Below, one piece after another: positions 8,513 to 17,230 of a DNA stretch of 64,000 nucleotides. The position numbers and the translations under genes were made by a program. Under the pieces are notes generated by a model. The model was not told the origin of the DNA. It was given only the letters and a program-made list of their open reading frames with translations, and did no database searches. This DNA is from Candidatus Poribacteria bacterium (lineage in GTDB: Bacteria; Poribacteria; WGA-4E; WGA-3G). The stretch is from contig PYIY01000201.1 in the NCBI GenBank assembly GCA_003635195.1, positions 23,483 through 87,482 on the forward strand. Reading direction: 5' to 3'. Every line of letters starts with the position of its first letter. The stretch's first letter is position 1.

Positions 8513-9607
8513 ATGGAACTTACAATTGAGACAGCAGAAGAGATTGAGGATGCAGGTGCCCCTTGGACAGATGGTGGGCAGCTGAGTTATCGCCAACTGA
8601 TATGGCGGCGGTTCCGCAAAAACCGAATGGGTGTTATCGCGGGTGCCCTTTTGCTGCTTTTTTATATTCTCGCTATCGGTGCGGATTTCTTCGCGCCCTA
8701 TCATTACAACGAGATCAACATGCGGCTGCGGCACGTCCCGCCCCAACGTCTCCATTTCTCACTCTCAGTCGGGTTCTATGTTCACGGCTTGAAATCTGTC
8801 CGCAATCCAGAAAGCCTTGAGTTGGAATTTACGAAGGATATGACACAATGGTATCCCGTTGAATTCTTTTTTAAGGATGCTGACGGCAAGCGACACCTAT
8901 TCAGCTCTGCGGGTCCCATGTTCCTATTAGGCACTGACCGGATGGGGCGCGATCTACTTTCACGGATCATGTACGGGGCGCGCGTCTCAATGACACTCGG
9001 TTTAGTCGGTGTCCTTTTGAGCATTGTTCTCGGTTCTATCCTTGGCACTATCTCTGGATATTGGGGTGGATGGGTAGATAATTTGATCCAACGTATTATT
9101 GAGATCCTATCGGCGTTTCCTGACATTCCACTGTGGATGGCACTCGGTGCCGCATTACCGCCGGGTTGGTCGAGCATCCAGATATATTTCGGTATTACTA
9201 TTATTTTGTCGATCATCCGTTGGGGTGGATTGGCACGGCAGGTGCGTGGAAAGGTCTTGGCATACCGGGAAAGCGATTTCGTTATGGCGGCGCGTGCTGC
9301 CGGTGCCGGACATTGGCATATCATTACAAAGCACCTGCTACCCGGATGTTATAGCCACATTATTGTTATCGCGACACTCGCTATTCCGGGCATGATCTTG
9401 GGGGAGACTGCCCTCAGTTTCTTAGGACTGGGTATCCGCCCGCCGATGACGAGTTGGGGTGTGCTATTAGAAGAGGCACAACGCGTCACGGTGCTGCTGC
9501 ATTACCCGTGGCTCATTTTCCCTGCTGTCCCAGTTCTTGTCGTTGTCATTGCCTTTAATTTCTTAGGAGATGCCCTCCGCGATGCCGCAGATCCATACTC
9601 AGATTAA
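8513..9607 (+). CDS. Peptide ABC transporter permease, DppC/OppC-like
   Basis: A 364-residue second inner-membrane permease of the importer. The N-terminal OppC segment is present (RRFRKNRMGVIAGALLLLFYI, first helix), then a long periplasmic-side insertion (about residues 65-135) ending in LLGTDRMGRDLLSRIMYGARVS, the conserved DppC entry to the transport domain. The coupling EAA-like loop is ARAAGAGHWHIITKHLLPG, followed by ETALSFLGLGIRPP, a family hallmark. It is longer than Escherichia coli DppC because of the insertion. It closes the operon and is followed by a double hairpin repeat that may end transcription. Confidence 0.93.
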   Translation: MELTIETAEEIEDAGAPWTDGGQLSYRQLIWRRFRKNRMGVIAGALLLLFYILAIGADFFAPYHYNEINMRLRHVPPQRLHFSLSVGFYVHGLKSVRNPESLELEFTKDMTQWYPVEFFFKDADGKRHLFSSAGPMFLLGTDRMGRDLLSRIMYGARVSMTLGLVGVLLSIVLGSILGTISGYWGGWVDNLIQRIIEILSAFPDIPLWMALGAALPPGWSSIQIYFGITIILSIIRWGGLARQVRGKVLAYRESDFVMAARAAGAGHWHIITKHLLPGCYSHIIVIATLAIPGMILGETALSFLGLGIRPPMTSWGVLLEEAQRVTVLLHYPWLIFPAVPVLVVVIAFNFLGDALRDAADPYSD

Positions 9608-9620
9608 AAGGTTCCCCAAA

Positions 9621-9724
9621 CCCGGTAGGTGCGGTTTGCAACCGCACCAGATTTTAGGCACAAACCTTACCCAGGCCCGGTAGGTGTGATTTCCTAATCG
9701 CACCGGATTTTAGGCACAAACCTT
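9621..9724. repeat. Two tandem copies of a 49-nt hairpin repeat, possible terminator
   Basis: Two direct copies of CCCGGTAGGTG...ATTTTAGGCACAAACCTTA start at 9621 and 9676. Copy 1 contains the near-perfect palindrome GGTGCGGTT-TGC-AACCGCACC (9628-9648); copy 2 contains GGTGTGATT/AATCGCACC. They sit just after the last transporter gene and may terminate or process the operon message. Confidence 0.65.
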
Positions 9725-9747
9725 AATTAATACCTATGGAGAAAAAC

Positions 9748-10575
9748 ATGCCAACACAAACAGACCTCGGATTCTTCGCAACGGACGTTTCGTTCACAGA
9801 CAAGTCCGCAATCGTGACAGGCTCCAGCCGCGGCATCGGGCGCGCAATCGCCATTGAATTGGCGCGTCAAGGTGCTGATGTGCTTATCAATTACAACCAA
9901 AATCGGGATGCCGCCGAATCCGTGCAGCAAGAGGTAGAAGCACTCGGTAGAAAAGCGGTTATCATTCAAGCGGACATCAGTGACCTCGATTCACACGAAA
10001 CATTGCTTGATACTGCGCACGATGCATTCGGGAAGGTGGACATCCTCATCAACAACGCCGGTATCACGCGCATCGCTGATATTCTTGAGGAGACACCCGA
10101 ACAGTTTGATCTGATTGTCAACACCAACCTCAAGGCGACCCACTTTCTTACGCAGCGCGTTGCAAACTATATGGTAGCGAACGAGGTTCGCGGGTGCATT
10201 ATCTACACGCTCTCGATTTCCGATACAGTGGCATCCGACAACCGGACCGCCTACTGTATCTCAAAAGCGGGGTTAGAGATGAGCATGCGCGCGTTTGCTG
10301 GACGCTTGGCAGCACACGGCATTAAGGTGAACGGCATCGCCGCGGGTGTGATTGATACTGACCTATCGCGCGTCCGTATTCCCGATTATGAAGAGGCGGC
10401 AGAAAAGGGTTACATCTTTATGGTGCGTGCAGGGGCACCTGAAGATGTCGCGCACGCCACGATTTCTGCGATGAAGCTTTACGATACGGGGGTCGTTATC
10501 CCGGCTGCCGGTGGTGTGATGACTCCGTTGTTGAATCTTAGGTCTATGGCAGAGTTAAATATGAATAAATCTTAG
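9748..10575 (+). CDS. Short-chain dehydrogenase/reductase (FabG-like)
   Basis: A 275-residue NAD(P)-dependent oxidoreductase of the classical SDR family. It has the cofactor motif TGSSRGIG near residue 24, NNAG near residue 101, and the catalytic set Ser (YTLSISD), Tyr and Lys (YCISK). The proline of the usual PG after the active site is replaced (NGIAAGVIDTDLS). The start at 9748 is preferred because GGAG lies 6 nt upstream; an ATG at 9736 would place that site inside the gene. It stands alone between the transporter operon and a STAS-like/PIN pair. The substrate is not predictable; a sugar, polyol or 3-oxoacyl group is possible. Confidence 0.9.
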   Translation: MPTQTDLGFFATDVSFTDKSAIVTGSSRGIGRAIAIELARQGADVLINYNQNRDAAESVQQEVEALGRKAVIIQADISDLDSHETLLDTAHDAFGKVDILINNAGITRIADILEETPEQFDLIVNTNLKATHFLTQRVANYMVANEVRGCIIYTLSISDTVASDNRTAYCISKAGLEMSMRAFAGRLAAHGIKVNGIAAGVIDTDLSRVRIPDYEEAAEKGYIFMVRAGAPEDVAHATISAMKLYDTGVVIPAAGGVMTPLLNLRSMAELNMNKS

Positions 10576-10606
10576 AAGGATTGTTAGAACGTCCGTTATT
10601 CTTTCT

Positions 10607-10636
10607 TTGAATTCCGGGGATTTTTTGCGGTACAAT
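10607..10636 (+). promoter_or_regulatory. Probable promoter of the STAS-like/PIN pair
   Basis: TTGAAT at 10607-10612 and TACAAT at 10631-10636 are spaced by 18 bp. They lie 59 bp before the STAS-like gene, which also has a good AAGGAG ribosome site at 10682-10687. Confidence 0.55.
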
Positions 10637-10694
10637 AGTTAATAGGAAAGTTGAGCGTATAGAAGCAGAAAAACATTCTTTTAAGGAGATTACT

Positions 10695-11060
10695 ATGTCA
10701 GAAGATATTAGAATATCCATGTTTGAAGTTGTAGGCAGCCCTTTCTGTGTTGCCTCTGATGATGGGGAGAAGATTCATAAGCACCTTGACGCTGCGCTGA
10801 GAGCGAATCAAGAGGTTGTACTCTCGTTTCATAATGTTACGGCACTCACAACACCCTTCCTCACCGCCGCGATCGGTGAATTATATGGAACGTTCAGCGA
10901 AGAAAAAATTCGGTCTCTATTGAAAGTGGAAGATATAGCACCAGACGACCTTGCCTTTCTGGAACGCGTCGTTCGCGGTGTCAAATTATATTTTAAAGAC
11001 CCCCAAAGATTCAATCAAATATTTCAAGAGGTCTTAGGGGATAACGACGATGAGGTATAA
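10695..11060 (+). CDS. STAS-like domain protein (DUF4325-type)
   Basis: A 121-residue cytoplasmic protein of the STAS-like DUF4325 type. It begins with a short beta strand and then shows the core VVLSFHNVTALTTPFLTAAIGELYG, in which the polar turn and following helix resemble the STAS anti-sigma-antagonist fold. The downstream PIN-domain gene overlaps its end by 11 nt, so the two are translationally coupled. The arrangement looks like a two-gene regulatory or toxin-antitoxin-like module in which this protein would be the partner of the nuclease. That role is inference; DUF4325 proteins have no settled function that I know of. Confidence 0.7.
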   Translation: MSEDIRISMFEVVGSPFCVASDDGEKIHKHLDAALRANQEVVLSFHNVTALTTPFLTAAIGELYGTFSEEKIRSLLKVEDIAPDDLAFLERVVRGVKLYFKDPQRFNQIFQEVLGDNDDEV

Positions 11061-11583
11061 AGCAGGCGATATCCGTTACTATAACTTCACTGCACAAGAC
11101 AAACTGTTTCTGGATGCTAATATCTGGTTATATCTATATGGTCCGCCGAAACTGAGATCTTATTGGAGGCCTATCTACACAAGCACCTTTAACCGTATGG
11201 TGAGAGCAAAAAGCCGAATTTATATTGATGTGCTTGTTGTTTCAGAATTTATCAATGCTTATGCCAGATTGGAATGGCAATTTGTTGCAAGACATTTCAA
11301 CTCTTTTAAAAATTTTCGCAGCAGTTCGTATTTTAAACCAGTTGCTGAAGATATTGCCGCTGATGTTGAGTTAGTTCTGAGTTATTGTTCAAAGACAGAA
11401 AGCGGCTTCACAGCGTTGCCAATGGATGACCTGCTCGCTGATTATATCAGCGGCGATTTCGATTTCAATGACCAAGTTATAACGGAACTCTGCAAAAACA
11501 ACGGATTCACCTTCATAACAAACGACAGTGATTTCAAAACTCAAGAAATCCCGATCCTTACTGCGAATTCCAATCTCCTTTAG
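11050..11583 (+). CDS. PIN-domain putative ribonuclease
   Basis: A 177-residue PIN-fold protein, a metal-dependent single-strand RNase family used by VapC toxins. The acidic residues are in place: LDANIW near residue 25 (first Asp), VVSEFINAY near residue 62 (Glu), DFDFNDQVI near residue 140 (Asp) and FITNDSDF near residue 160 (Asp). It overlaps the STAS-like gene by 11 nt instead of pairing with a standard VapB-type antitoxin. At 177 residues it is longer than typical VapC (about 130-140), with extra aromatic and basic residues after the first motif. Target RNA unknown. Confidence 0.8.
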   Translation: MRYKAGDIRYYNFTAQDKLFLDANIWLYLYGPPKLRSYWRPIYTSTFNRMVRAKSRIYIDVLVVSEFINAYARLEWQFVARHFNSFKNFRSSSYFKPVAEDIAADVELVLSYCSKTESGFTALPMDDLLADYISGDFDFNDQVITELCKNNGFTFITNDSDFKTQEIPILTANSNLL

Positions 11584-11663
11584 TTAGAAACAGAACAACA
11601 AAAAACAATCTCAATTGTTCCGCTAAATGTAGCGCAATTTCGCTTAACATCACATCAAAAGCG

Positions 11664-12584
11664 TTACATAATCCCAATATCCCGTAATATTGACTTTTTG
11701 ATTTTGCAGACCATTGTGTATGCTGGATCGAATACATTACCCATATCGTATTCTACGGCTTGTCCTAATAAGATGTGTGCCGCAGATTTTTCCAAACCGA
11801 GTTCGCCTAACCATCGGAGGAGTTCCGTCGTTGCGTGTTGCACTGCCTGATCTAAGGGACGCGCATTGCCTGCTGTTAGAATATAGTCCTCATTCTCCGC
11901 ACGGGGCCAGTTAATGCTCTTGCCTTTGAGCACTTCAACCGTAAACTGCACGTCAAAAGAAATTTCGATGCCAGTCCCGACGATTTCACCGTCACCCTGC
12001 ACAGCATGCCCATCGCCGAGATGGAAGAGCGCGCCGGAAACAAAAACTGGGAAGTAGACAGTAACCCCTTCCTGAAAACCGCGATAGTCCATATTGCCAC
12101 CGTGTGTAGAGGAGGTCGCTGTCGAAATTGCCTGTCCGCGGGGTGGTGCAACACCGAAACATCCGACCATCGGTTCGAGTGGGAGCGTGAGTTTACCCAA
12201 CTGCGTCTCTGGGGTCATCAACGTCGCTGTCCATTTCTCCACGTCTACATGCCACTCTGCAAGACCACCTTCCGGCATTTCAGATGCGACATAGTGCGGA
12301 TCCAAAACATTCGGCGCGACGACCATAGCCGTCCGTCCAATTGAACGGTTCGGAAGGATCCGGTCAAAATGGACTGATAGTGTATCCCCCGGTTCCGCCG
12401 ATTCAATATAAAAAGGACCCGTTTGTGGATTCCCTCTTTCGGTGACCTGTGCATCGTTAGCATCGTAGCCTGCGTTATCCACTGTGGTAGTGAAAACGGT
12501 ATCGCCACTCTCAATGTGAAGCACCGGTTCGTGCGCGCCGATTGCTGTGTAGTAGACTGTCGGTTCAAAGTGATGTGTCGCCAT
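11664..12584 (-). CDS. Acetamidase/formamidase family protein
   Basis: A 306-residue member of the FmdA/AmdA family, which hydrolyses short amides such as formamide or acetamide to the acid and ammonia. Features include the early strand GDTVFTTTVDNAG, GPFYIESAEPGDTLSVHF, MVGCFGVAPPRG, STHGGNMDYRGFQEG and LGDGHAVQGDGEI, all characteristic of the family. The length is close to the roughly 300 residues of bacterial short forms. It is transcribed alone, convergent with the PIN gene. Its leader carries the ACCGCAAGGAAAATTAAA motif shared with several unrelated genes in this window. Exact substrate unknown. Confidence 0.9.
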   Translation of the reverse strand: MATHHFEPTVYYTAIGAHEPVLHIESGDTVFTTTVDNAGYDANDAQVTERGNPQTGPFYIESAEPGDTLSVHFDRILPNRSIGRTAMVVAPNVLDPHYVASEMPEGGLAEWHVDVEKWTATLMTPETQLGKLTLPLEPMVGCFGVAPPRGQAISTATSSTHGGNMDYRGFQEGVTVYFPVFVSGALFHLGDGHAVQGDGEIVGTGIEISFDVQFTVEVLKGKSINWPRAENEDYILTAGNARPLDQAVQHATTELLRWLGELGLEKSAAHILLGQAVEYDMGNVFDPAYTMVCKIKKSILRDIGIM

Positions 12585-12606
12585 TTTTTAATTTTCCTTG
12601 CGGTTC
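12585..12606 (-). promoter_or_regulatory. Shared leader motif before the acetamidase gene
   Basis: On the minus strand the sequence GAACCGCAAGGAAAATTAAAA immediately precedes the ATG and contains the AAGGAAAA ribosome site. Near-identical leaders precede the genes at 26173 (+) and 48924 (-), with looser matches at 24389 (+) and 49807 (-). Confidence 0.7.
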
Positions 12607-12914
12607 AGTCAGTAGGGTTAAATATCTAAAGTGCCTCTCCGTAAACCCGTCCTCCACTTCGTTACGGACTACGCGCTTGAGTTTCATGGTTCCAAGATAA
12701 AAGCAACGTCAAAATTCCGAAGCATCGTTGAGACCTAATCAAGGACCTGTCCGTAATGGAATGGAAGGCAGCTCAGGAACAATAAATTAAAAAGCAATGT
12801 GAATAATATACCACGTTCAAGAGACATCGTCAAGATAGGAACACTTAAAAGTAGTAGGCATACGCTGGATGCCGTAAACCTTCTCACCTGTGTTTGATAG
12901 ACTTGAAAAATGAT
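12607..12914. other. Intergenic stretch with short repeats
   Basis: No gene is visible. It includes a CCTCCACTTCGTTACGGACTACG-like fragment of another dispersed repeat. It also includes the hairpin element GTAGTAGGCATACGCTGGATGCC at about 12851-12873, discussed as a finding. Confidence 0.5.
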
Positions 12915-12943
12915 TTGACATCTCTACACCGCTGTGTTAAACT
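12915..12943 (+). promoter_or_regulatory. Probable promoter of the trypsin-like protease gene
   Basis: An exact TTGACA at 12915-12920 is followed after 17 bp by TAAACT at 12938-12943. It lies about 40 bp before the protease start, which has an AAAAGGA ribosome site. Confidence 0.6.
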
Positions 12944-12983
12944 CTTAAGATATTAAAAAACTTCAAACGGAAAAGGATTCAAC

Positions 12984-14426
12984 ATGAAACAGATAATTAA
13001 ACGCACAAGTCGCGTGGTATTAGCAGTTTTCGCGCTCTTTACTTTGATTGTAAATGCCAATGCCCAACACGACTGGACAGAGCAGGTCGCCGCCTATAAA
13101 CCGATGGTGGTGAATGTGGAAACCTCCTCAGAGGTCGTCTTTGAAACGGAAGTGAAAGGCACGAATTTTGCCACCGGTTTTGTTGTAGATGCAGAACACG
13201 GTATTATCGCCACAAACCGCCATGTCACCGGCAGCAGCCCTTCTTATGTCAAAATTAACTTCCACGACGGTAGTTTTACAGAGGCGCGTATCCTTTATTA
13301 CGATCCTACGCACGATTTCGGGTTTTATCAGATTGATCCTGCCGAGGTTGAATTTGAACTCCAAGCCGTTGAACTCGGCGAATGGGATGCCCTCTCCCTT
13401 GGCGATGAACTCCTGCTCATCGGGAATAACGAGAAAGAGGAATATACAATCAAATTTGGGAGAATTACGAACCTGAATGTTAACAAGGGTGACCGACATT
13501 CGAGTTACATTCACACCACATTTGATCGGACAGGTGGCTCAAGCGGAAGTCCTGTCTGGAATACTGCGGGGCAAGTGATCGCGATTCACGCACGCGGCAC
13601 GGATACCTCCAGTTTTGAACTGCCAATTGATTACCTCCACGATGCACTTGAGTTGATTCGGAACAAGATATCAATCCAACGCGGCGAAATCGGTGTGGAC
13701 CTGGAACTCGTCTCTATTGGTGAAGCCATCAAACACTTTAATTTTCCAGCAGAGTTGCGAAAAGAGATTGGTCCCTCAAAAGCTGGGACACCCAAGGTCA
13801 TTCAAATCGAATCCATTGTGCCGAGAACAACGGGTGAGGCGGACCTCCGCGCGTCCGATATTATCTATCGCATCAATAACGAAATCATTAAAGATGAACT
13901 CTATACCTTCGATGCTATTCTGAATCAGAACGTTGGGAAAAGCGTCAATTTGGACATCTATCGGAACGGCGAGAACCTGAGTATTGATGTCCCTGTAGAG
14001 GACTTAGAGGCGAAGAAGGTAACTCGCTTTGTCAGATTTGGGGGTGCAATTTTACACGATATTACACCACAACTCCGCCGCATCCTCTTCCTTGAGGCTG
14101 ACGGTGTCTATTTACCGCACGCCGAGAGGGGTAGTAGTTTCTCACGTGTCGGTGTGCAAGAACGAAATGGGAACTCTAAGATAGTCATCCTCGATATTAA
14201 CGGAAAACAGATCCGCAATCTTGATGACTTCATTGAGGCGTGTAAAACGATTACGGATGGACAGCATACCTACGTTGTAGTTCGAGACTTTAATCTGTTC
14301 GACAGTTCACCAACACCGAAGAGTTTAACGGTCAACCTCAAATTCGGTCCGTTGCAACAGTTTGAATGGAACCAAGAGGAATTGGACTGGAAAGAGGTGG
14401 AGCAGCCATCAGCCGTCAGCCATTAG
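12984..14426 (+). CDS. Secreted trypsin-like serine protease with PDZ domains (DegP/HtrA-like)
   Basis: A 480-residue envelope protease. A signal peptide spans about residues 1-28 (basic start, VVLAVFALFTLIVNANAQ). The chymotrypsin-fold domain follows with the catalytic triad visible: His in ATNRHVTG (near 72), Asp in DPTHDFGFYQI (near 111), and Ser in TGGSSGSPVW (near 190). After it come about two PDZ-like regions (roughly residues 225-335 and 345-460, the first with RASDIIYRINNEII). HtrA proteins act in periplasmic protein quality control or regulated proteolysis. The gene is monocistronic behind its own promoter. Substrates unknown. Confidence 0.88.
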   Translation: MKQIIKRTSRVVLAVFALFTLIVNANAQHDWTEQVAAYKPMVVNVETSSEVVFETEVKGTNFATGFVVDAEHGIIATNRHVTGSSPSYVKINFHDGSFTEARILYYDPTHDFGFYQIDPAEVEFELQAVELGEWDALSLGDELLLIGNNEKEEYTIKFGRITNLNVNKGDRHSSYIHTTFDRTGGSSGSPVWNTAGQVIAIHARGTDTSSFELPIDYLHDALELIRNKISIQRGEIGVDLELVSIGEAIKHFNFPAELRKEIGPSKAGTPKVIQIESIVPRTTGEADLRASDIIYRINNEIIKDELYTFDAILNQNVGKSVNLDIYRNGENLSIDVPVEDLEAKKVTRFVRFGGAILHDITPQLRRILFLEADGVYLPHAERGSSFSRVGVQERNGNSKIVILDINGKQIRNLDDFIEACKTITDGQHTYVVVRDFNLFDSSPTPKSLTVNLKFGPLQQFEWNQEELDWKEVEQPSAVSH

Positions 14427-14481
14427 CACTATGACGCCACAGAGGTCTCTTGCTGAAGGCTGATAACCGACGGCTATTTGA

Positions 14482-15288
14482 CTACTGAAAACTGATGGCT
14501 AACTCAATGAAATCAGACGCGAAATGCTTTTCAAAAATTCTGGCGTAGTTGATATGGATGCCTTTCCAAGCAACCCCCATTCCGACTGTCCATGCCCCGT
14601 TTGAAAAGCCGAGTCGGACAGGGACAATAGGAAACCGATCCCACTCGGCACCGATGTACAACTCTGGTGTTGTTCTGTCAGTTGGGAACGCAATATCTAC
14701 TGAGAATTGGTACGCGTCGTAGCGATAAGCGGTGCCGAGTGTCAGCCATTGCGTACCATAACCTTCGAGGTTTTGTGCAAGGCATCCGAATTTGAGGTTC
14801 GGGCGCGGTTTGAAAAGCAACCCGATGTCATAGTTCGTCTGATAGCCAAAGAATTGGTAGACATCGGAGGGGTGCCTTCGCTTAAACTTGAGACTTAATC
14901 CTGCGGCGAAATAGGGACCGAATTGGTGGGCAACACTGTAGTAGTTGAAATCAGGAACGCCGCTATCAACACCGATGGCGATTTTGTTGCCCCAGAAGAG
15001 ACTGTACCCGCGGTAGCTATAGCCGACACCTTTCGGGTCGAACCGATAATCTTCTCGGTTGTAAAACTTATTGACCCCGAAAAGTTTCACACCTTGCCAC
15101 TGGATGAGTCCAGCAGGATTCCAGAAACCAGCAGTGGCATCGTCAGCGACAGCGGTGAAGGCATTTCCTATCCCTAACGCACGCGCACCGACATAGAGCG
15201 GACGCGCCGATTCAAATGGGAACTCTGTCTGTGCAGATATTGGCGTTATCAACCATAGGAAACATAGGACAGTATAGGTAGTTTTCAT
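14482..15288 (-). CDS. Outer-membrane beta-barrel protein, PorV/UPF0164-like
   Basis: About 268 residues from the chosen start (an in-frame ATG at 15324 would add 12 residues before the signal peptide). The N-terminal signal TVLCFLWLITPISA is followed by ARPLYVGARALGIGNAFTAV and ADDATAGFWNPAGL, the start signature of PorV/FadL-like barrels in Bacteroidetes-type and related bacteria. The remainder alternates hydrophobic and polar residues and ends in FIELAISFQ, an aromatic C-terminus fit for barrel assembly. It is therefore an outer-membrane protein. Whether it is a channel or a secretion scaffold cannot be told. Confidence 0.75.
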   Translation of the reverse strand: MKTTYTVLCFLWLITPISAQTEFPFESARPLYVGARALGIGNAFTAVADDATAGFWNPAGLIQWQGVKLFGVNKFYNREDYRFDPKGVGYSYRGYSLFWGNKIAIGVDSGVPDFNYYSVAHQFGPYFAAGLSLKFKRRHPSDVYQFFGYQTNYDIGLLFKPRPNLKFGCLAQNLEGYGTQWLTLGTAYRYDAYQFSVDIAFPTDRTTPELYIGAEWDRFPIVPVRLGFSNGAWTVGMGVAWKGIHINYARIFEKHFASDFIELAISFQ

Positions 15289-15329
15289 CGTCGATAATTT
15301 AGCATGAAACGTCCAATATAGCAAGGGAA

Positions 15330-15472
15330 TGGTTGTCAGTTATCAGTTTGCCTCACAGTGAGAGTTGTCGGTTAAGAAGGGTTTGGCGTGCATCAAAATT
15401 TCTTTAACTGAAAACGGATAACCGAAAGATTTTTCACAGAAAAATCGTACTGATAACTGACAACTAACAAAC
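15330..15472. repeat. Intergenic repeat cluster before rsmI
   Basis: Several copies of GGTTGTCAGTTATCAGTT, CACAGTGAGAGTTGTCGGTTAAGAAGGGTTT and TACTGATAACTGACAACTAACAAAC fill the gap. They belong to the dispersed family seen at 7.2, 14.4, 30.9, 31.0 and 31.4 kb. Confidence 0.65.
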
Positions 15473-16174
15473 ATGCAAAACACGCCATCTGGCACGCTTT
15501 ACCTCGTTAGCACACCGATCGGAAATTTAGAGGACATTACCTTGCGTGCCCTCCGCATCCTCAGAGAGGTAGACCTCATCGCTGCTGAAGACACACGTCA
15601 AACACGCCGTCTCCTGACGCACTACAACATTCAGACCCCCCTCACAAGCTACTTTGAAGGCAACCAGCAAGTAAAGTGCGACAAACTGATTGATCGCATG
15701 AAAACGGGTGAGACGATTGCTCTTGTTTCAGATGCTGGCACACCTATCATTTCAGATCCAGGGTATCCACTCCTGCGTGGCTGTATCACCTCGGAAATCC
15801 CTATCATTCCGATTCCCGGTGCGTCAGCAGTCATCACAGCAGCATCCGTTTCTGGACTACCGCTGCATAACTTTACCTTTGAAGGTTTCCTCTCTCCGAA
15901 ATCGGGGAAAAGAAAGCGTCAATTAAGTGTACTCACTGATGAAAAAAGAACGTTAATCTTCTTTGAATCTCCGCATCGTCTCCGCCGCTTCCTTGAAGAT
16001 GTCTTTGAAGTGATAGGTGAACGCGACATTGTCGTCACACGCGAGTTGACGAAAAAATTTGAAGAGATATTCCGCGGGAATGTCAGTGAGGCATTGGAGA
16101 AATTCCGAGAGACCGAGCCGCGCGGAGAATTTACAATCATTATTGCTGGCAAAAGGAGGAAAGATGACAGTTGA
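15473..16174 (+). CDS. rsmI: 16S rRNA (cytidine1402-2'-O)-methyltransferase
   Basis: A 233-residue RsmI, which methylates the 2'-oxygen of cytidine 1402 in the 16S rRNA decoding centre using S-adenosylmethionine. Hallmarks are GTLYLVSTPIGNLEDITLRALR at the start, AAEDTRQTRRLL, ALVSDAGTPIISDPGYPLLR, PIPGASAVITAASVSGLP and FEGFLSPKSGKR. The protein is shorter than the E. coli enzyme (about 286), lacking part of the C-terminal tail, as in many bacteria. It overlaps the following dehydrogenase gene by 11 nt. Confidence 0.95.
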   Translation: MQNTPSGTLYLVSTPIGNLEDITLRALRILREVDLIAAEDTRQTRRLLTHYNIQTPLTSYFEGNQQVKCDKLIDRMKTGETIALVSDAGTPIISDPGYPLLRGCITSEIPIIPIPGASAVITAASVSGLPLHNFTFEGFLSPKSGKRKRQLSVLTDEKRTLIFFESPHRLRRFLEDVFEVIGERDIVVTRELTKKFEEIFRGNVSEALEKFRETEPRGEFTIIIAGKRRKDDS

Positions 16175-17102
16175 TGGAATCTCACAGATCGCCGTTATCG
16201 GTGCAGGACTGATGGGCCACGGCATTGCACAGGAATTCGCATGCGCGGGCTATCGAGTCCTGATGCACGATGTCACCGATGAACACCTCAAAACGGCACG
16301 CACTCAGATTGAGAGAAACCTCGGTGTGCTTGCTGGAAACGCTGTTATCGCAAAAGAGAAGATCGCGCCGACACTACAACGAATTCAGACTGCCACCGAA
16401 CTGTCTACAGTCGCTGAGCAGGCGGATTTTGTCGTCGAAGCCGTTACCGAGAATTTAGCGTTAAAACAGCAAATCTTTGAGGAATTAGATGCAATCTGTC
16501 CATCCGATACAATTCTGGCGAGCAATACGACCGCATTAATGCCGAGCCAGATCGGTGTGAAAGCGAATCGTAAGGATAAGATCCTCAACACACACTATTT
16601 TAATCCGCCCTACCTGATTCCGTTGGTCGAACTCATTCGCAGCCCTGATACCTCTGATGAAACGGTTGCGGTAGCGTTTGATCTCTTGACGGCTATCGGG
16701 AAAACGCCGGCGATTATTGAGAAAGAAGCACTCGGTTTCGTGGGACCGAGATTGCAAGCCGCTTTAATTCGGGAAGCGTTCGCTATTGTAGAACAGGGCA
16801 TCGCCAGTGCAGAAACTGTTGATCTTGTCGTGCGGAACAGTTTCGGACGAAGACTCAGTGTCGCGGGTCCTTTTGAGGTTTTTGAACTTGCGGGGTGGGA
16901 CCTCGTGCTTGCCGCCTTTGAAGAACTCTATAAAGACCTCAACAGTTCAGCTGACATCAATCCGCTTCTCCGACAGATGGTTGAATCCGGTAAACTCGGC
17001 GTAAAGTCTAAGGAAGGTTTTTATATTTGGACAGATGATAAAATACAGGAACTTCGAGACCGGATGAATCAGGCATTGATACAGCAAGCCAAAAATACAT
17101 AG
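16164..17102 (+). CDS. 3-hydroxyacyl-CoA dehydrogenase (3-hydroxybutyryl-CoA type)
   Basis: A 312-residue NAD-dependent dehydrogenase for (S)-3-hydroxyacyl-CoA in fatty-acid oxidation or butanoate metabolism. It has IAVIGAGLMGHGIAQEFA (Rossmann GxGxxG), VEAVTENLALKQQIF, SNTTALMPSQI, and the catalytic THYFNPPYLIPLVELI. The start at 16164 is chosen for the AAAGGAGG site at 16152-16159; the longer frame from 16059 lies inside rsmI. The stop codon TAG (17100-17102) is formed by the left end of a MITE-like element, so the C-terminus may be slightly altered from the ancestral one. Length about 312 versus about 280-310 in the family. Confidence 0.93.
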   Translation: MTVDGISQIAVIGAGLMGHGIAQEFACAGYRVLMHDVTDEHLKTARTQIERNLGVLAGNAVIAKEKIAPTLQRIQTATELSTVAEQADFVVEAVTENLALKQQIFEELDAICPSDTILASNTTALMPSQIGVKANRKDKILNTHYFNPPYLIPLVELIRSPDTSDETVAVAFDLLTAIGKTPAIIEKEALGFVGPRLQAALIREAFAIVEQGIASAETVDLVVRNSFGRRLSVAGPFEVFELAGWDLVLAAFEELYKDLNSSADINPLLRQMVESGKLGVKSKEGFYIWTDDKIQELRDRMNQALIQQAKNT

Positions 17103-17215
17103 GACTTACGCAAATTGAGCAGAAAAGGAACCTCTCTTACTCAAAAAGTAGTTATTTCGGTATTCTTAACCCCCTAAATCCCCCTTATCAGGGGACTTTA
17201 AGAGGAAATGCACAA
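17100..17215 (+). repeat. MITE-like element, copy 1 (degenerate right end)
   Basis: It begins TA-GGACTTACGCAAATTGAGCA at 17100 and contains the core CCCCCTAAATCCCCCTTATC and GGGGACTTTAA. This matches the reverse complement of the element at 33533-33652. The right inverted repeat has decayed (GGAAATGCACAAATC). The TA target-type dinucleotide plus G supplies the TAG stop of the preceding gene. Confidence 0.75.
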
Positions 17216-17230
17216 ATCAGTAAACAGACG

